The position numbers were made by a program, and so were the translations under genes. From Primulina eburnea (Eukaryota > Streptophyta > Magnoliopsida > Lamiales > Gesneriaceae), in contig NC_133109.1 in assembly GCF_022965805.1 (NCBI RefSeq), forward strand, positions 387,001 through 451,000: a stretch of DNA of 64,000 nucleotides, in the 5' to 3' direction. The notes beneath the pieces were generated by a model. That model was not told the DNA's origin, searched no databases, and was given only the letters and a program-made list of their open reading frames with translations. Shown here in pieces: positions 44,472 through 55,478 of this stretch (position 1 is its first letter; every line of letters starts with the position of its first letter).

Positions 44472-44621
44472 TGTAAAGAAATGAGAGAACAAGCTCACTG
44501 AGCTGAGAAAATGATTCATTCTTATTGATAACCGCCACATCAAGTTGGTTTATATACATGGGAGTAAGTGTGCTTCTACAAATCAATTATTAATAAAACG
44601 TGTGTAGGTATACTACTAACA
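44472..44621 (-). repeat. 5' LTR of copia 1
   Basis: 150 bp, TGTTAGTAGT...TTTCTTTACA when read on the minus strand. Confidence 0.93.
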
Positions 44622-44626
44622 GAAAT

Positions 44627-45283
44627 AATGCTTAAAGAAATAATCAAAATCCGGTAGTGCCCATGAAGATGAATATGTAGTACAATCAAAATTAAATAAC
44701 AACAAATTGGTCATATAAATTAAATAAAAGTTTAAATATTTTACGTGTAGCAATGTCAACATATAAAGACAGAGTAGTTATCATGTAGTCATTTTAGCAA
44801 ACAGATTAAGTTTAAGACGAAGAGACAATGCAGTGGACTAACCTAGATTGCTTACTCCAGATCATTAATCAGGAGATGACTAATTTATGGTTTGTATTTA
44901 CTTCAATTGGTAATATAGAATATCGGTAAACAAAACTTGGAGAAAGATATTAATGAGGTCGGGGGAGAAAAAACTTCGCCAAACTGACGGATCTTGAAAA
45001 ATCGATGTTGAGAAAACAAACTTTGGCCACTTAGATCTAGAAAGTTCGACGTTGAGAATACAAAATTATGTTGTGCAAGAGAAATTTGTATCCGATATGG
45101 ACTTTGAGGGAGTTTTGCAAAGGTTGGAAGGCGTAAAAAGTGATGGGAAAGTTGGGACTTGTGAGTGACATAGTTTGTTAATGTATGAAAAGAAAAAAAT
45201 GGTTGAAAATTATGGTGACATCAAAAACAACTTGTATATATTGTTTAGACTTGATAAAATAATAAAATGTGTTATTTTAATTT
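44627..45283. other. Spacer between the two copia elements
   Basis: About 650 bp of A/T-rich DNA, no gene seen. Confidence 0.5.
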
Positions 45284-45288
45284 GTTTT

Positions 45289-45564
45289 TGTTGTGAAAAA
45301 GTAAAAATTTATGGTAAAAAGTAAAAATCTCAAACTCTCAAAATTTACCAAACTACACACTTTATAATATTTTTCTCTCTACTCAATTGTGATTTTCTTC
45401 ACAAATGAGAGATCTATTTATAGAGTTTCATTACACATAATCCAAAAATAAAATACATCATTACCTACATCATCACACACAAATTTCTAACTTTACAACT
45501 CTTAATTTCAACATTCAAATATTCAACTATTACTTTTTCCATATTAAAATATATTATTTCAACA
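45289..45564 (-). repeat. 3' LTR of copia 2
   Basis: 276 bp, TGTTGAAATA...CTTTTTCACAACA when read on the minus strand. Confidence 0.93.
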
Positions 45565-45728
45565 CTCCCCCTTGTGATGATGATCATGATACGATGATGT
45601 CTTCATTACGTGTTTTGTACTGCCTCGTTAAAAACCTTACTTGGAAAAACCCATTGGGATAAAAACCATAGTAAGGGAAAAAGAGTGCAGTCACGTAAAC
45701 TCCCCCTGATGTTGACATGAACAATTCT

Positions 45729-47183
45729 TCACAAATTTCGTAGATTGTGCATCCCAATATTATATATGTGCTTTCTGAATATTGACGTAGGAAGTGCCTT
45801 TGTGAAGAGATCTGATGAGTTTTCACTTGATTGAATGTGACGAACATCAATACATTTATTCTTCTCAAGCTCCTTGGTGAATGCGAAGAACTTAGGAGGA
45901 ATATGTTTAGTTCTGTCGCTTTTTATGTATCCTTCTTTCATTTGAGCAACACATGCAGCATTATCTTCATATAGTATCACAGGCTTCTCATCGAATGATA
46001 ATCCGCATGAAATTTGGATATGTTGGGTCATTGATTTTAACCACACACATTCACGACTTGCTTCATGTAGTGCAATAATCTCGGCATGATTTGATGAAGT
46101 TGTTACGAGCGTTTGTTTCTGTGAACGCCAAGATATTGCAGTGCCTCCACGAGTAAATACATATCCAGTTTGGGAATGTGCCTTGTGTGGATCAGATAAG
46201 TATCCAGCATCGGCATAACCAATTATACTTGGATTAGCATCTTTTGAATACAAAAGTCCCAAGTCTGTCGTTCCTCGTAGATAACGGAATATATGTTTAA
46301 TTCCGTTCCAGTGTCTCTTTGTTGGATATGAGCTAAATCTTGCCAACAGATTCACAGCAAAAGATATATCAGGCCTTGTACAATTTGTAAGGTACATAAG
46401 GGAACCGATGACACTTAGATATGGTACTTCTGGACCAAGAATATCTTCATCATCTTCACATGGACGGAATGGATCCTTTTCTATGTTTAATGATCTAACA
46501 ACCATTGGAGTACTTAAAGAATTTGCTTTATCCATATTAAAACGTTTAAGGATCTTTTCTGTATAATTTGTCTGGTGAACAAACATTCCACATTCTTTTT
46601 GTTCAATTTGTAAACCCAGACAATACTTGGTTTTTCCAAGATCCTTCATTTCAAATTCTTCCTTCAAGTATGACACAACTTCTTGAATTTCCTTATTCGT
46701 TCCAATGATGTTTAAATCATCAACATATACAACAATAATTACGCATCCGGATGTTGTTTTCTTAATGAAAACACAAGGACATATTGAATTATTTACATAT
46801 CCCTTTTTCATCAAGTGATCACTTAGTCGATTATACCACATTCGACCTGATTGCTTTAACCCATAAAATGATCTTTGTAATTTCACAGAATAACATTCCC
46901 TGGGTTTTGAACTTTGTGCTTCAGGCATCTTAAATCCTTCAGGGATTTTCATATATATATTACTATCAAGTGATCCATATAAGTAAGCTGTAACAACATC
47001 CATAAGACGCATTTCTAAATTTTCAGATATCGCCAAGCTAATCAAATACCGAAACGTAATTGCATCCATCACAGGAGAATACGTTTCTTCATAATCAATT
47101 CCAGGCCTTTGAGAAAAACCTTGTGCAATAAGTCGAGCTTTATATCTTACTATTTCATTTTTCTCATTTCGCTTTCGAATAAA
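45729..47183 (-). pseudogene. Copia 2 reverse transcriptase and RNase H
   Basis: Reads IVRYKARLIAQGFSQRPGID then YEETYSPVMDAITFRYLISL, RSFYGLKQSGRMWY, VIIVVYVDDLNIIGTNKEIQ (YVDD box), KDLGKTKYCLGLQIEQ and PYLSVIGSLMYLTNCTRPDI. RNase H has GYADAGYLSDPHKAHSQTGY, TSSNHAEIIALHEASRECVW and LYEDNAACVAQMKEGYIKSD, ending ALPTSIFRKHIYNIGMHNLR. It opens after a TAG at 47184-47186, where family members have Trp (GYK*IFIRK). Confidence 0.94.
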
Positions 47184-49241
47184 AATCTATTTGTATCCAA
47201 CAGGTTTTACACCTTCAGGTGTAAGGACTATAGGTCCAAAAACATTACGTTTATTTAGCGAATCCAATTCAACCTGGATGGCATCTTTCCATTTTATCCA
47301 ATCCTGCCGATTTTTACATTCACCAAAAGATTTTGGTTCATGATCTTCGTTATCATTTATGATGTCGATTGCCACATTATAAGAAAATATATCATTAATT
47401 TCATCTATATCTTTTCGGTTCCATATTTTTCAAGTATTAATGTAATTGATAGAGATTTCATGATTCTCGTCAGTTTGTGGTTCTGACAGAACATTTTCAT
47501 CATCATGTGTTTCTTCAGGAACATCATTCTCTATTTTGTGATCATCATGTGTTTCTTCAGAAACATCATTCTTTATTTTGTGATCATCGTGTTTCTCTAT
47601 GAATTTTCTTTTTCGAGGATTTTTATCCTTGGAACATACTGGCCTTCCACGCTTCAGGCGTTTAATGACATCATGAGTATCTTCCATTTGTTTCTTTGGA
47701 ATTTCAATTCGAGCAGGGGTATTTGCAGCATGTATATATGATTTAGTTACCCCTTTTGTGTCTGCAAATGCATCTGGTATTTGATTTGCTATTCTTTGCA
47801 AGTGTACAATTTGTTGTACATCTTTTTCACATTGTTTTGTTCTTGGATCCAGATGTAACAATGATGATACATACCATGTAATTTCTTTTTCGGTATGTTT
47901 TTGTTCTCCCCCTAACATTGGGAAGATTTCCTCATTAAAATGACAATCAGCAAAACGTGCTGTGAACACATCTCCTGTCTGAGGTTCAAGATATCGAATG
48001 ATTGATGGACTATCATAACCGATATAAATTCCAACCTTTCTTTGAGGTCCCATTTTCTTTCGTTGTGGTGGTGCAATAGGCACATACACCATACATCCAA
48101 AAATTCTCAGATGAGAAATGTCTGGTTCTTTACCAAATGCAAGCTGCAATGGGGAGTATTTATGATATGTACTTGGTCTGATGCGAATTAATGAAGCAGC
48201 ATGTAAAATTGCATGTCCCCATATAGAAATAGGGAGCTTTGTTTTCATAAACATTGGTCTAGCAATCATTTGCAGACGTTTAATCAATGATTCAGCCAAT
48301 CCATTCTGTGTATGTACATGAGCAACAGGATGCTCAACAATGATTCCCATAGACATACAATAATCATTGAAAGTCTGGGAAGTAAATTCACCAGCATTAT
48401 CAAGTCTAATTTTCTTGATTGTATAATCGGGAAACTGATTCCTCAATTTTATTATTTGAGCAAGTAATCTTGCAAATGCAACATTTCGAGTTGACAATAA
48501 ACATACATGTGACCATCTGCTGGAGGCATCAATCAATACCATAAAGTATCTGAATGGTCCACATGGTGGATGGATTGGTCCACAAATATCACCCTGAATA
48601 CGTTCAAGAAACATTGGTGATTCAGTTTGGATTTTGACTGGTGATGGTCTTATAATAAGTTTTCCAAGAGAACATGCTTTACATTGAAACTTATTATTCT
48701 GAAAGATCTTCTGGTCTTTCAGTGGATGACCATGTGTATTTTCTATAATTCTTCGCATCATTGTTGAACCAGGATGTCCCAATCGATCATGCCAATTGGT
48801 TAATATCGAAGAATTATCAACTACCATGTTTGATTCAATGGGACTTATATGTGTATAATGCAATCCAGTAGGGAGCATTGGTAGTTTTTCAATCACATAT
48901 TTCTTTCCTGATTTATATGTGATAAGGCATATATATTTCTCATTCCCTTCATTCATTGTTTGAGTATCATACCCATGGGAATATATATCATTAAAACTCA
49001 ACAAATTTCTTTTCGATTGTGGTGAATATAAAGCATCATTGATCAAAAATTTTGTACCATTAGGTAACAAAAATTGTGATTTACCACATCCTTTAATCAA
49101 GTCTACAGGACCTGATATTGTATTCACCGTTGTTTTTGTTGGTTTTAGTTCCAAGAAATATCTTTTATCTCAGAGGATAGTATGCGTTGTACCACTATCG
49201 GGTATGCAAACTTCAGCTTTGCTCATAGCATTTTCCATATT
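47184..49241 (-). pseudogene. Copia 2 protease, integrase and linker
   Basis: All parts are in one frame. Protease has PDSGTTHTIL then TGA in place of Arg (about 49172). The GAG-pre-integrase HHCC has HDRLGHPGSTMMRRI and CKACSLGK. Integrase has GDICGPIHPP, KIRLDNAGEFTSQTF and HTQNGLAESLIKRLQMIARP, giving the D-D-E triad. The linker holds a 15-residue tandem repeat (DDHKI...NDV.EETH) at about 47505-47600, and another stop falls at 47430. The three stops in an otherwise open frame imply recent death or suppressed translation. Confidence 0.93.
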
Positions 49242-49365
49242 TGAACTTCAAAAAAATATGCAATGAAATAAAATTACTGAAAATACATATGTAAATATAA
49301 CACATATCATAATTATACAATAAAATATTATTACATGAATACATGAAAAATCAATTATTGTACAT

Positions 49366-50508
49366 TTATATTCTACCATTAAATTGTTCATTTTCAGAGA
49401 AATCATTGAGAAAATCTGTAGCATCAAAATTGTTCATTTCTATCCCACCAACATGTTGATCATTTCCAGAGAAATCATTCATAAAATCACCAGCATCAAA
49501 ATGAGTTGAATCACTCAAACGGTCACTGCGTTCAGTGAAGTTGGTCTCCTTTTCTTTCCCCTTTAATGATTCTTTATAAAGTTTACAAAGATGCTCAGGG
49601 GCTCGACAAACTTTGGACCAATGTCCTGGAGTACCACATCTGTAACAAGAACTTTCATATCTTTTTGAGTGATTCTCATTAATACTTGTATTCTCATGAT
49701 GCCTTTTCTGTGGATGGTTTGGGACGCTCTTTTGAGATGAGTTATAAAAATAACTATCTCTATTATTTTCAAAACCACGGCCTCGACCACGACCACGGCC
49801 AATTCCACGTCCACGTCCACGTCCACGACCTCGACCTCGACCTCGACCAAAATCTTGTCTATGAATTTGATTTTGGTTCTGAGGTTTAAATTCATTTTTA
49901 CTTACAGCATTTACTTCGGGAAATGCTGTTGATCCAGTGGGTCGTGACTGATGATTTCTCATTAATAGCTCATTGTTCTTTTCCGCCACAAGAAGACAGG
50001 CGATGAGCTCAGAATATCTCGCAAATCCACGTACTCCATATTGTTGCTGTAGAGTAATATTTGATGCATGAAATGTGGAAAATATTTTTTCAAGCATCTC
50101 AGATTCTGTGACCTCATGTCCACAAAATTTTAATTGCGAGATTATTCTATACATCGCCGAATTGTAATCACTGACTTTTTTAAAATCTTGGAATCTCAGT
50201 GTATTCCATTCATCCCGGGCGGTCGGAAGTATAACTTCCTTTATATGTTCAAATTTTTCTTTTAATCCCTTCCAAAAAGCCATGGGATTTTTTTCAGTCA
50301 GATATTCACATTTCAATCCATCGTCGAGATGTCGACGCAAAAATATCATGGCTCTTGCCTTTTCTTGTGACGTGCATATGCCATTTTCTTTAATGGTCTC
50401 GCTTAGACCCAATGACTCAAGATGCATTTCTACATCTAGATTCCATGGCATATAATTCTTTCCCGTGATGTCGAGCGCAATAAATTCGAGCTTTGTTAAA
50501 TTTGACAT
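49366..50508 (-). CDS. Copia 2 gag polyprotein
   Basis: An uninterrupted 380-residue frame starts at ATG 50508. The N-terminal two thirds has the copia gag fold (LDITGKNYMPWNLDVEMHLE, MIFLRRHLDDGLKCEYL, EWNTLRFQDFKKVSDYNSAM). Residues about 215-245 form an Arg-Gly array (RGRGRG repeated, with one Ile). A single CCHC knuckle follows: CYRCGTPGHWSKVCRAPEHL. The Asp/Asn-rich end has two related DFMNDFSGNDQ / DFLNDFSENEQ units. It is in a different frame from protease, so pol would need frameshifting or a separate start; whether that is original or a lesion is unclear. Confidence 0.93.
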   Translation of the reverse strand: MSNLTKLEFIALDITGKNYMPWNLDVEMHLESLGLSETIKENGICTSQEKARAMIFLRRHLDDGLKCEYLTEKNPMAFWKGLKEKFEHIKEVILPTARDEWNTLRFQDFKKVSDYNSAMYRIISQLKFCGHEVTESEMLEKIFSTFHASNITLQQQYGVRGFARYSELIACLLVAEKNNELLMRNHQSRPTGSTAFPEVNAVSKNEFKPQNQNQIHRQDFGRGRGRGRGRGRGRGIGRGRGRGRGFENNRDSYFYNSSQKSVPNHPQKRHHENTSINENHSKRYESSCYRCGTPGHWSKVCRAPEHLCKLYKESLKGKEKETNFTERSDRLSDSTHFDAGDFMNDFSGNDQHVGGIEMNNFDATDFLNDFSENEQFNGRI

Positions 50509-51219
50509 GGTGGTACTAAAAAAAATTACGATGCATTTTATTAGTTAATAAATATTGCAATACAAAGTAACGGATAAACAACAAGTACAAGTATTTGTAA
50601 AAATAAAGAAAACGCACGAGGAGGATATTCTCCGATAAATACAAGACTCGTGAGTATGATAACCAAAATAATTAAAAATATCCTTGAGAAAGCCATCTTT
50701 TTTTTTCTTCGAAAAATTTGATGATGAATAATTTTTAGAGAAGAAGAGAAAGTTGGAGTGATTGAATGTGTTTGTGAGATGATATTTATAGGGCAAAAAC
50801 TAGCCGTTTGTTACCGTTTATGACCGTTGGTGTACAAAAAATAAATGTATGTATTTGTATAATTTTATGGTAATAATATGATGCATATAATATTAGACAT
50901 GTTTAAATAATTATATATATCATATCATAATATTATAATGAGTGTCATAATTTATTTTGTTTAAAAACCTTATATGATTTTATACTTGTCGTATCCCTTA
51001 CCGGGAGTGTGGGATGTCGTCTTAACATCCTCCCAGGATTTATAACAAGTTTATGAAAAATTTATTGTTATTATTTCTAATAATAACATTATATTGTATA
51101 TTAAATAAATACACAATAAATAAATAACAGTAAAATAAATATAATTACTTTTGTTACCTTTTCTTTTGTTTGGAGCTTGGAAAAGTATGTAGGACTTTTA
51201 GAGCTTCGTGCTGATAACG

Positions 51220-51495
51220 TGTTGTGAAAAAGTAAAAATTTATGGTAAAAAGTAAAAATCTCAAACTCTCAAAATTTATCAAACTACACACTTTATAATA
51301 TTTTTCTCTCTACTCAATTGTGATTTTCTTCACAAATGAGATATCTATTTATAGAGTTTCATTACACATAATCCAAAAATAAAATACATCATTACCTACA
51401 TCATCACACACAAATTTCTAACTTTACAACTCTTAATTTCAACATTCAAATATTCAACTATTACTTTTTTCATATTAAAATATATTATTTCAACA
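51220..51495 (-). repeat. 5' LTR of copia 2
   Basis: 276 bp; the PBS-type sequence lies next to it at 51201-51219. Confidence 0.93.
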
Positions 51496-51500
51496 ATTTT

Positions 51501-52087
51501 GACTTTTTTTTATAAAAAAAAAAAACAAATTTTTAAGACAAAAATTCATTCTGTGCAATATTTAAAATAAAAATAATATATTGTTTAGTTGGAGTGAGTC
51601 TATACTATATCAAAAATAGATTTTGTGGTGTGTTTGTATAAATTAATTGTCCCATCATCGCATTATAAAACAAAAATATATGCATGAACTTCATATTTTT
51701 TATTTTCAAATGAGATTTATCGAATGATCATATTATGCAAAAATAACAAAGAAATCTATTCTGGACGTAATATACACTCATCACTAATAGGGTGATATTA
51801 AAGTAACCCAGGCTTCTTTTGTCTCGAAAGATGATGGGAATTTGGAACCAAACAAGTTGACTGGTTACGTGGGGGGACAAGAAGTTTCCAAACAAACAGA
51901 ATCATTAGAAGAACACTTCAATTCAGATCCAAGTTTTCAGCTAATCACATATTTTGTCCTTTCAACAAAAAGGGGAAATTTTTAATTTTTAGTTTAAGTC
52001 TCAATCCATGGAGTAAAATATTCAAGAGACCACGTACCATTCATTTGTGTATGAAATGAGAAAGTGTGTGATGAAATGTTTTCCAAG
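51501..52087. other. Spacer upstream of the YSL gene
   Basis: A/T-rich DNA without recognisable features; includes the upstream promoter region of the YSL gene. Confidence 0.5.
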
Positions 52088-52095
52088 TATAAAAA
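52088..52095 (+). promoter_or_regulatory. TATA box of the YSL gene
   Basis: AAGTATAAAAAGGC in a good context; transcription would start near 52120. A leader intron is likely: donor CTAG|GTAATG at 52424/52425 and acceptor CAG at 52626-52628, before the ATG at 52710. The leader structure is inference. Confidence 0.6.
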
Positions 52096-52709
52096 GGCAG
52101 TCAAGAAAGGGAAGCTACCAAAACCAAAAATGTGAAAAATTTTCTGAATTTAAAACGGGATTCTATTTATTGCGGTTGGAGTACAAAGTTAATGCCTTTT
52201 CGGGTCGTACTACCACTACCAAATGGTAGTACATACAAGAGTCAAGATTGCCAGTATTTAATGGTTATAATTCTCTCGATCGTCAGATGCAGCAGGTTGG
52301 GAAAGAGAAAAAATCAAGTCGGTTTTCTGTTTAGGTGTCTAAAAATCCCTTTTTTTTGTTGGGTTTTTGGAGAAATTCGTTTTTCAGTGATCATCTGAAT
52401 CCGAGGAACAAAAACAACCGCTAGGTAATGTTGATTCTTCTCTCATGCATGAGATGAAATTTATTTACGTTGGTAATGTGTCTAAAAAATCGTCTTTTTT
52501 GACATTCATATCAATTTAATTTTGACATTTGCCGAAGATTTTGTGAAAAAAGCAGGGAATGTGATAGAATTGTCAAAATCGGGGAAAGTGATAGAATTGT
52601 TTAATCTGATTTTTTTCCTTATTCTCAGCATATTTTAGTTTTCACAAGGCCGACAACTAATCGGATAATTGTTCAATAAAAGAAGGGAAAGTGATCGAAT
52701 TGCTTCAAT

Positions 52710-55478
52710 ATGGTGAGCAGTGACAATAGAGAAATGGAGAATGAAGATTTGGAAGAAACGAGAGGCCAGGCGGAGGAGATGAATAGGATTCCTCCATGGA
52801 ATAAACAGATAACAATTCGAGGAATTGTGGCTAGTTTAGTGATTGGGATCATTTACAGTATCATAGTAATGAAGCTCAATCTCACGACTGGACTTGTACC
52901 AAATCTCAATGTATCAGCCGCACTTCTTGCTTTTGTGTTTGTAAGAACATGGACAAAGATTCTTCAGAAGGCCAACTTCGTCACTACTCCGTTTACTAAA
53001 CAAGAAAATACAACCATTCAGACTTGTGCTGTGGCTTGCTATAGTATTGCATTAGGAGGTCGGAAACTCAAAATCATGATTAGTTTTGATTTTCTAGGAC
53101 AATGTGATTTCTTTGTGGCAGAGGCGGATCCATTTTATTGGATGCTTCAGGGGGTGAAACTTGTTTTATAAAATACGATTACATAAAATTTCAAAACATT
53201 ATGATCTTGAGCTTTGTTTTTTTTGGTTATGGTTTAATCAGGTGGCTTTGGATCTTATCTTCTTGGATTGGACAAAAAGACACTTGTGAAGGCTGGAGTT
53301 GATACAGAAGGGAATCCCACTTGGAGTTATAAAGAGCCTAAGCTTGATTGGATGATTGGATTTCTTTTTGTTGTTAGCTTTGTGGGGTTGTTTGCCTTGG
53401 TTCCTCTAAGAAAGGTACGCTCATAATTGCGTCATACGATTTTTCGCCCCACCCGATCGAAATTATTGAAACCTCCGTTGCGTAGAATGGCTTATTTTGT
53501 TGTTTTCTTTGCCATCTTTAAAGTCCTCATTCATACATTTCTCTGATTTATTGTGCTTGTGATTTTAATTGGCAGGTTATGATCATAGATTATAAATTAC
53601 CTTACCCAAGTGGAACTGCAACCGCTGTTCTTATAAATGGATTTCACACTACTAAAGGAGACAAGACGGCAAAGTAAGCAAAGTTTAAATCCTTCCATTA
53701 TGGATACAGATGGAGTCGAGATTTTGTATGGAGGAGTTGCAAGTAAAGTTTCATGGGAATTTTTGTTATTTTCTCATGGGGATTGAAGAGAATGACTCTA
53801 CTCTTTCAAATTTCAGGAAACAGGTTCGCGGATTCATGAAGTTCTTCTCACTTAGTTTCATATGGAGTTTCTTTCAGTGGTTTTTTTCTGGTGGGGAAAA
53901 TTGCGGATTTGTCAATTTCCCCACGTTCGGATTGAAATCTTGGAAACAAACGTACATACAAAACACTTTCTTTGTAAGTTTACGTTTTAATATACACCAA
54001 TTCTTCAACCAGAGGTGATACGATTTTTATTTTTTTTGGCAGATTTTACTTTGATTTCAGCATGACGTATGTAGGAGCTGGAATGATTTGCTCCCACCTT
54101 GTGAACTTTTCTTTGCTTCTTGGAGCTGTGCTTTCTTGGGGTGTAATATGGCCATTGATAAGCGAAAAGAACGGAGAATGGTACCCTCAAAACATCAAGG
54201 AAAGTAGCATGAAGAGTTTAAATGGTTACAAGGTTAGTTCAGAAGAAATCTTTACTTGATGGATGCATTATTATTTCCTTGATTCAGAAAATGAAATGAA
54301 TAATTTGCACCTTTACGCAGGTCTTCATTTCTATCGCTCTTATTTTAGGTGATGGTCTCTACAATTTTCTCAAGACGCTGTTGTTTACTGTCAGAAGCAT
54401 GCATGCTGCATTCAAGAAGAAGAATGCGGTTATATCAGGCAAGCTGCTAAGATTATGGTTTATTCTAAAATCTCAGGAGAGGATTTGAAGTTGCGAGGAT
54501 TTTAAAATTTTATTGCACTGAAATAAATATGTTTCTTACATCAGTTTCAGACAAGAAAGACGAACCATTGGACGATCTGCGAAGAAACGAAGTATTCATA
54601 AGAGAAAGCATTCCTATATGGATAGCATGTGTCGGTTACATGCTCTTCTCTGTAATTTCTGTAATTGTGGTCCCAATCATGTTTCCTCAGCTCAAGTGGT
54701 ACTATGTTGTTGTGGCCTATATTCTTGCACCGTGTCTAAGCTTCTGCAATGCCTATGGTGCTGGTTTAACCGATATGAATATGGCTTATAATTATGGGAA
54801 AGTGGCTCTCTTCGTTCTTGCAGCCTTAGCCGGGGAAGACAATGGAGTAGTTGCGGGACTCATCGGATGCGGCCTAATCAAATCCATTGCTTCCATATCC
54901 TCGGACTTGATGCATGATTTGAAAACGGGGCATCTCACCTTAACATCCCCTCGATCCATGATTCTTAGTCAAGGTATTGGGACTGCCATTGGGTGTGTGG
55001 TGGCTCCTCTCTCATTCTTCCTCTTTTACACGGCCTTTGACGTGGGGAATCCCAATGGTGAATATAAGGCTCCTTATGCACTTGTATACCGAAACATGGC
55101 GATTCTCGGAGTGGAGGGCTTCTCTGCTCTGCCTCAACACTGCTTGCAACTCTGTTATGGGTTTTTTGCGTTTGCAGTGTTGACTAATCTGTTGAGAGAT
55201 ATAATACCCTATAAGTTCGGAAAATGGGTTCCTCTTCCTATGGCTATGGCGGTGCCATTTCTTGTGGGGGGTTATTTTGCCATTGATTGTGTGTGGGGAG
55301 TTTGGTTGTCTGTGTTTGGCGTAAGGTTGACAGAAGGAAAGCTGGTTTGATGGTGCCAGCAGTGGCTTCAGGTTTGATTTGTGGCGATGGGTTGTGGATT
55401 CTTCCGTCATCAATACTTGCTTTAGCTAAGGTTCATCCTCCAATCTGTATGAACTTCTTGCCTGGAAAGAGCTCGTGA
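52710..55478 (+). CDS. YSL: YSL metal-nicotianamine transporter (OPT family), frameshifted in last exon
   Basis: Yellow Stripe-Like proteins import Fe/Zn/Cu-nicotianamine complexes across the plasma membrane. Seven exons splice in phase: 52710-53058, 53242-53414, 53576-53673, 53817-53951, 54043-54232, 54321-54438 and 54545 onward. Family blocks seen are [120 protein letters not shown] and [20 protein letters not shown], with a dozen or so membrane segments. Length would be about 665 residues, as in YSL1/YSL3. Intron 6 has a GC donor (TCAG|GCAAG). After GGYFAID (about 55287) one base is missing relative to the family (ID-MCVGSL), so the frame ends at 55350; the normal C-terminus is open in another frame to 55478. 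It is either an assembly error or a recent lesion; all else is intact. Confidence 0.9.

Larger units (their letters stand above)
35706..44621 (-). mobile_element. Copia retrotransposon 1, complete but dead and interrupted
   Basis: LTRs of 150 and 153 bp with TG...CA ends, PBS, PPT, all protein domains and a 5-bp target duplication show a full copia element read on the minus strand. Removing the 4131-bp insertion leaves about 4.8 kb. By eye the LTRs differ at about five bases plus two small indels (around 3%), so it is old. gag and pol share one frame but carry stops within the zinc knuckle (43622), the protease site (43281), at 42953 and at 41564, plus a frameshift at about 41050. A gypsy LTR splits RNase H at 36159-40289. 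Confidence 0.95.
45289..51495 (-). mobile_element. Copia retrotransposon 2, nearly intact
   Basis: LTRs of 276 bp each (45289-45564 and 51220-51495) differ by eye at about three bases. Flanks GTTTT and ATTTT match at four of five positions, an eroded target duplication. The PPT complement CTCCCCCTTG adjoins the left LTR. The PBS region (minus-strand CGTTATCAGCACGAAGCTC) is not the usual tRNA 3' end but the internal-tRNA type seen in some copia lineages. gag is intact; pol has three nonsense codons. Total 6207 bp. Confidence 0.94.
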
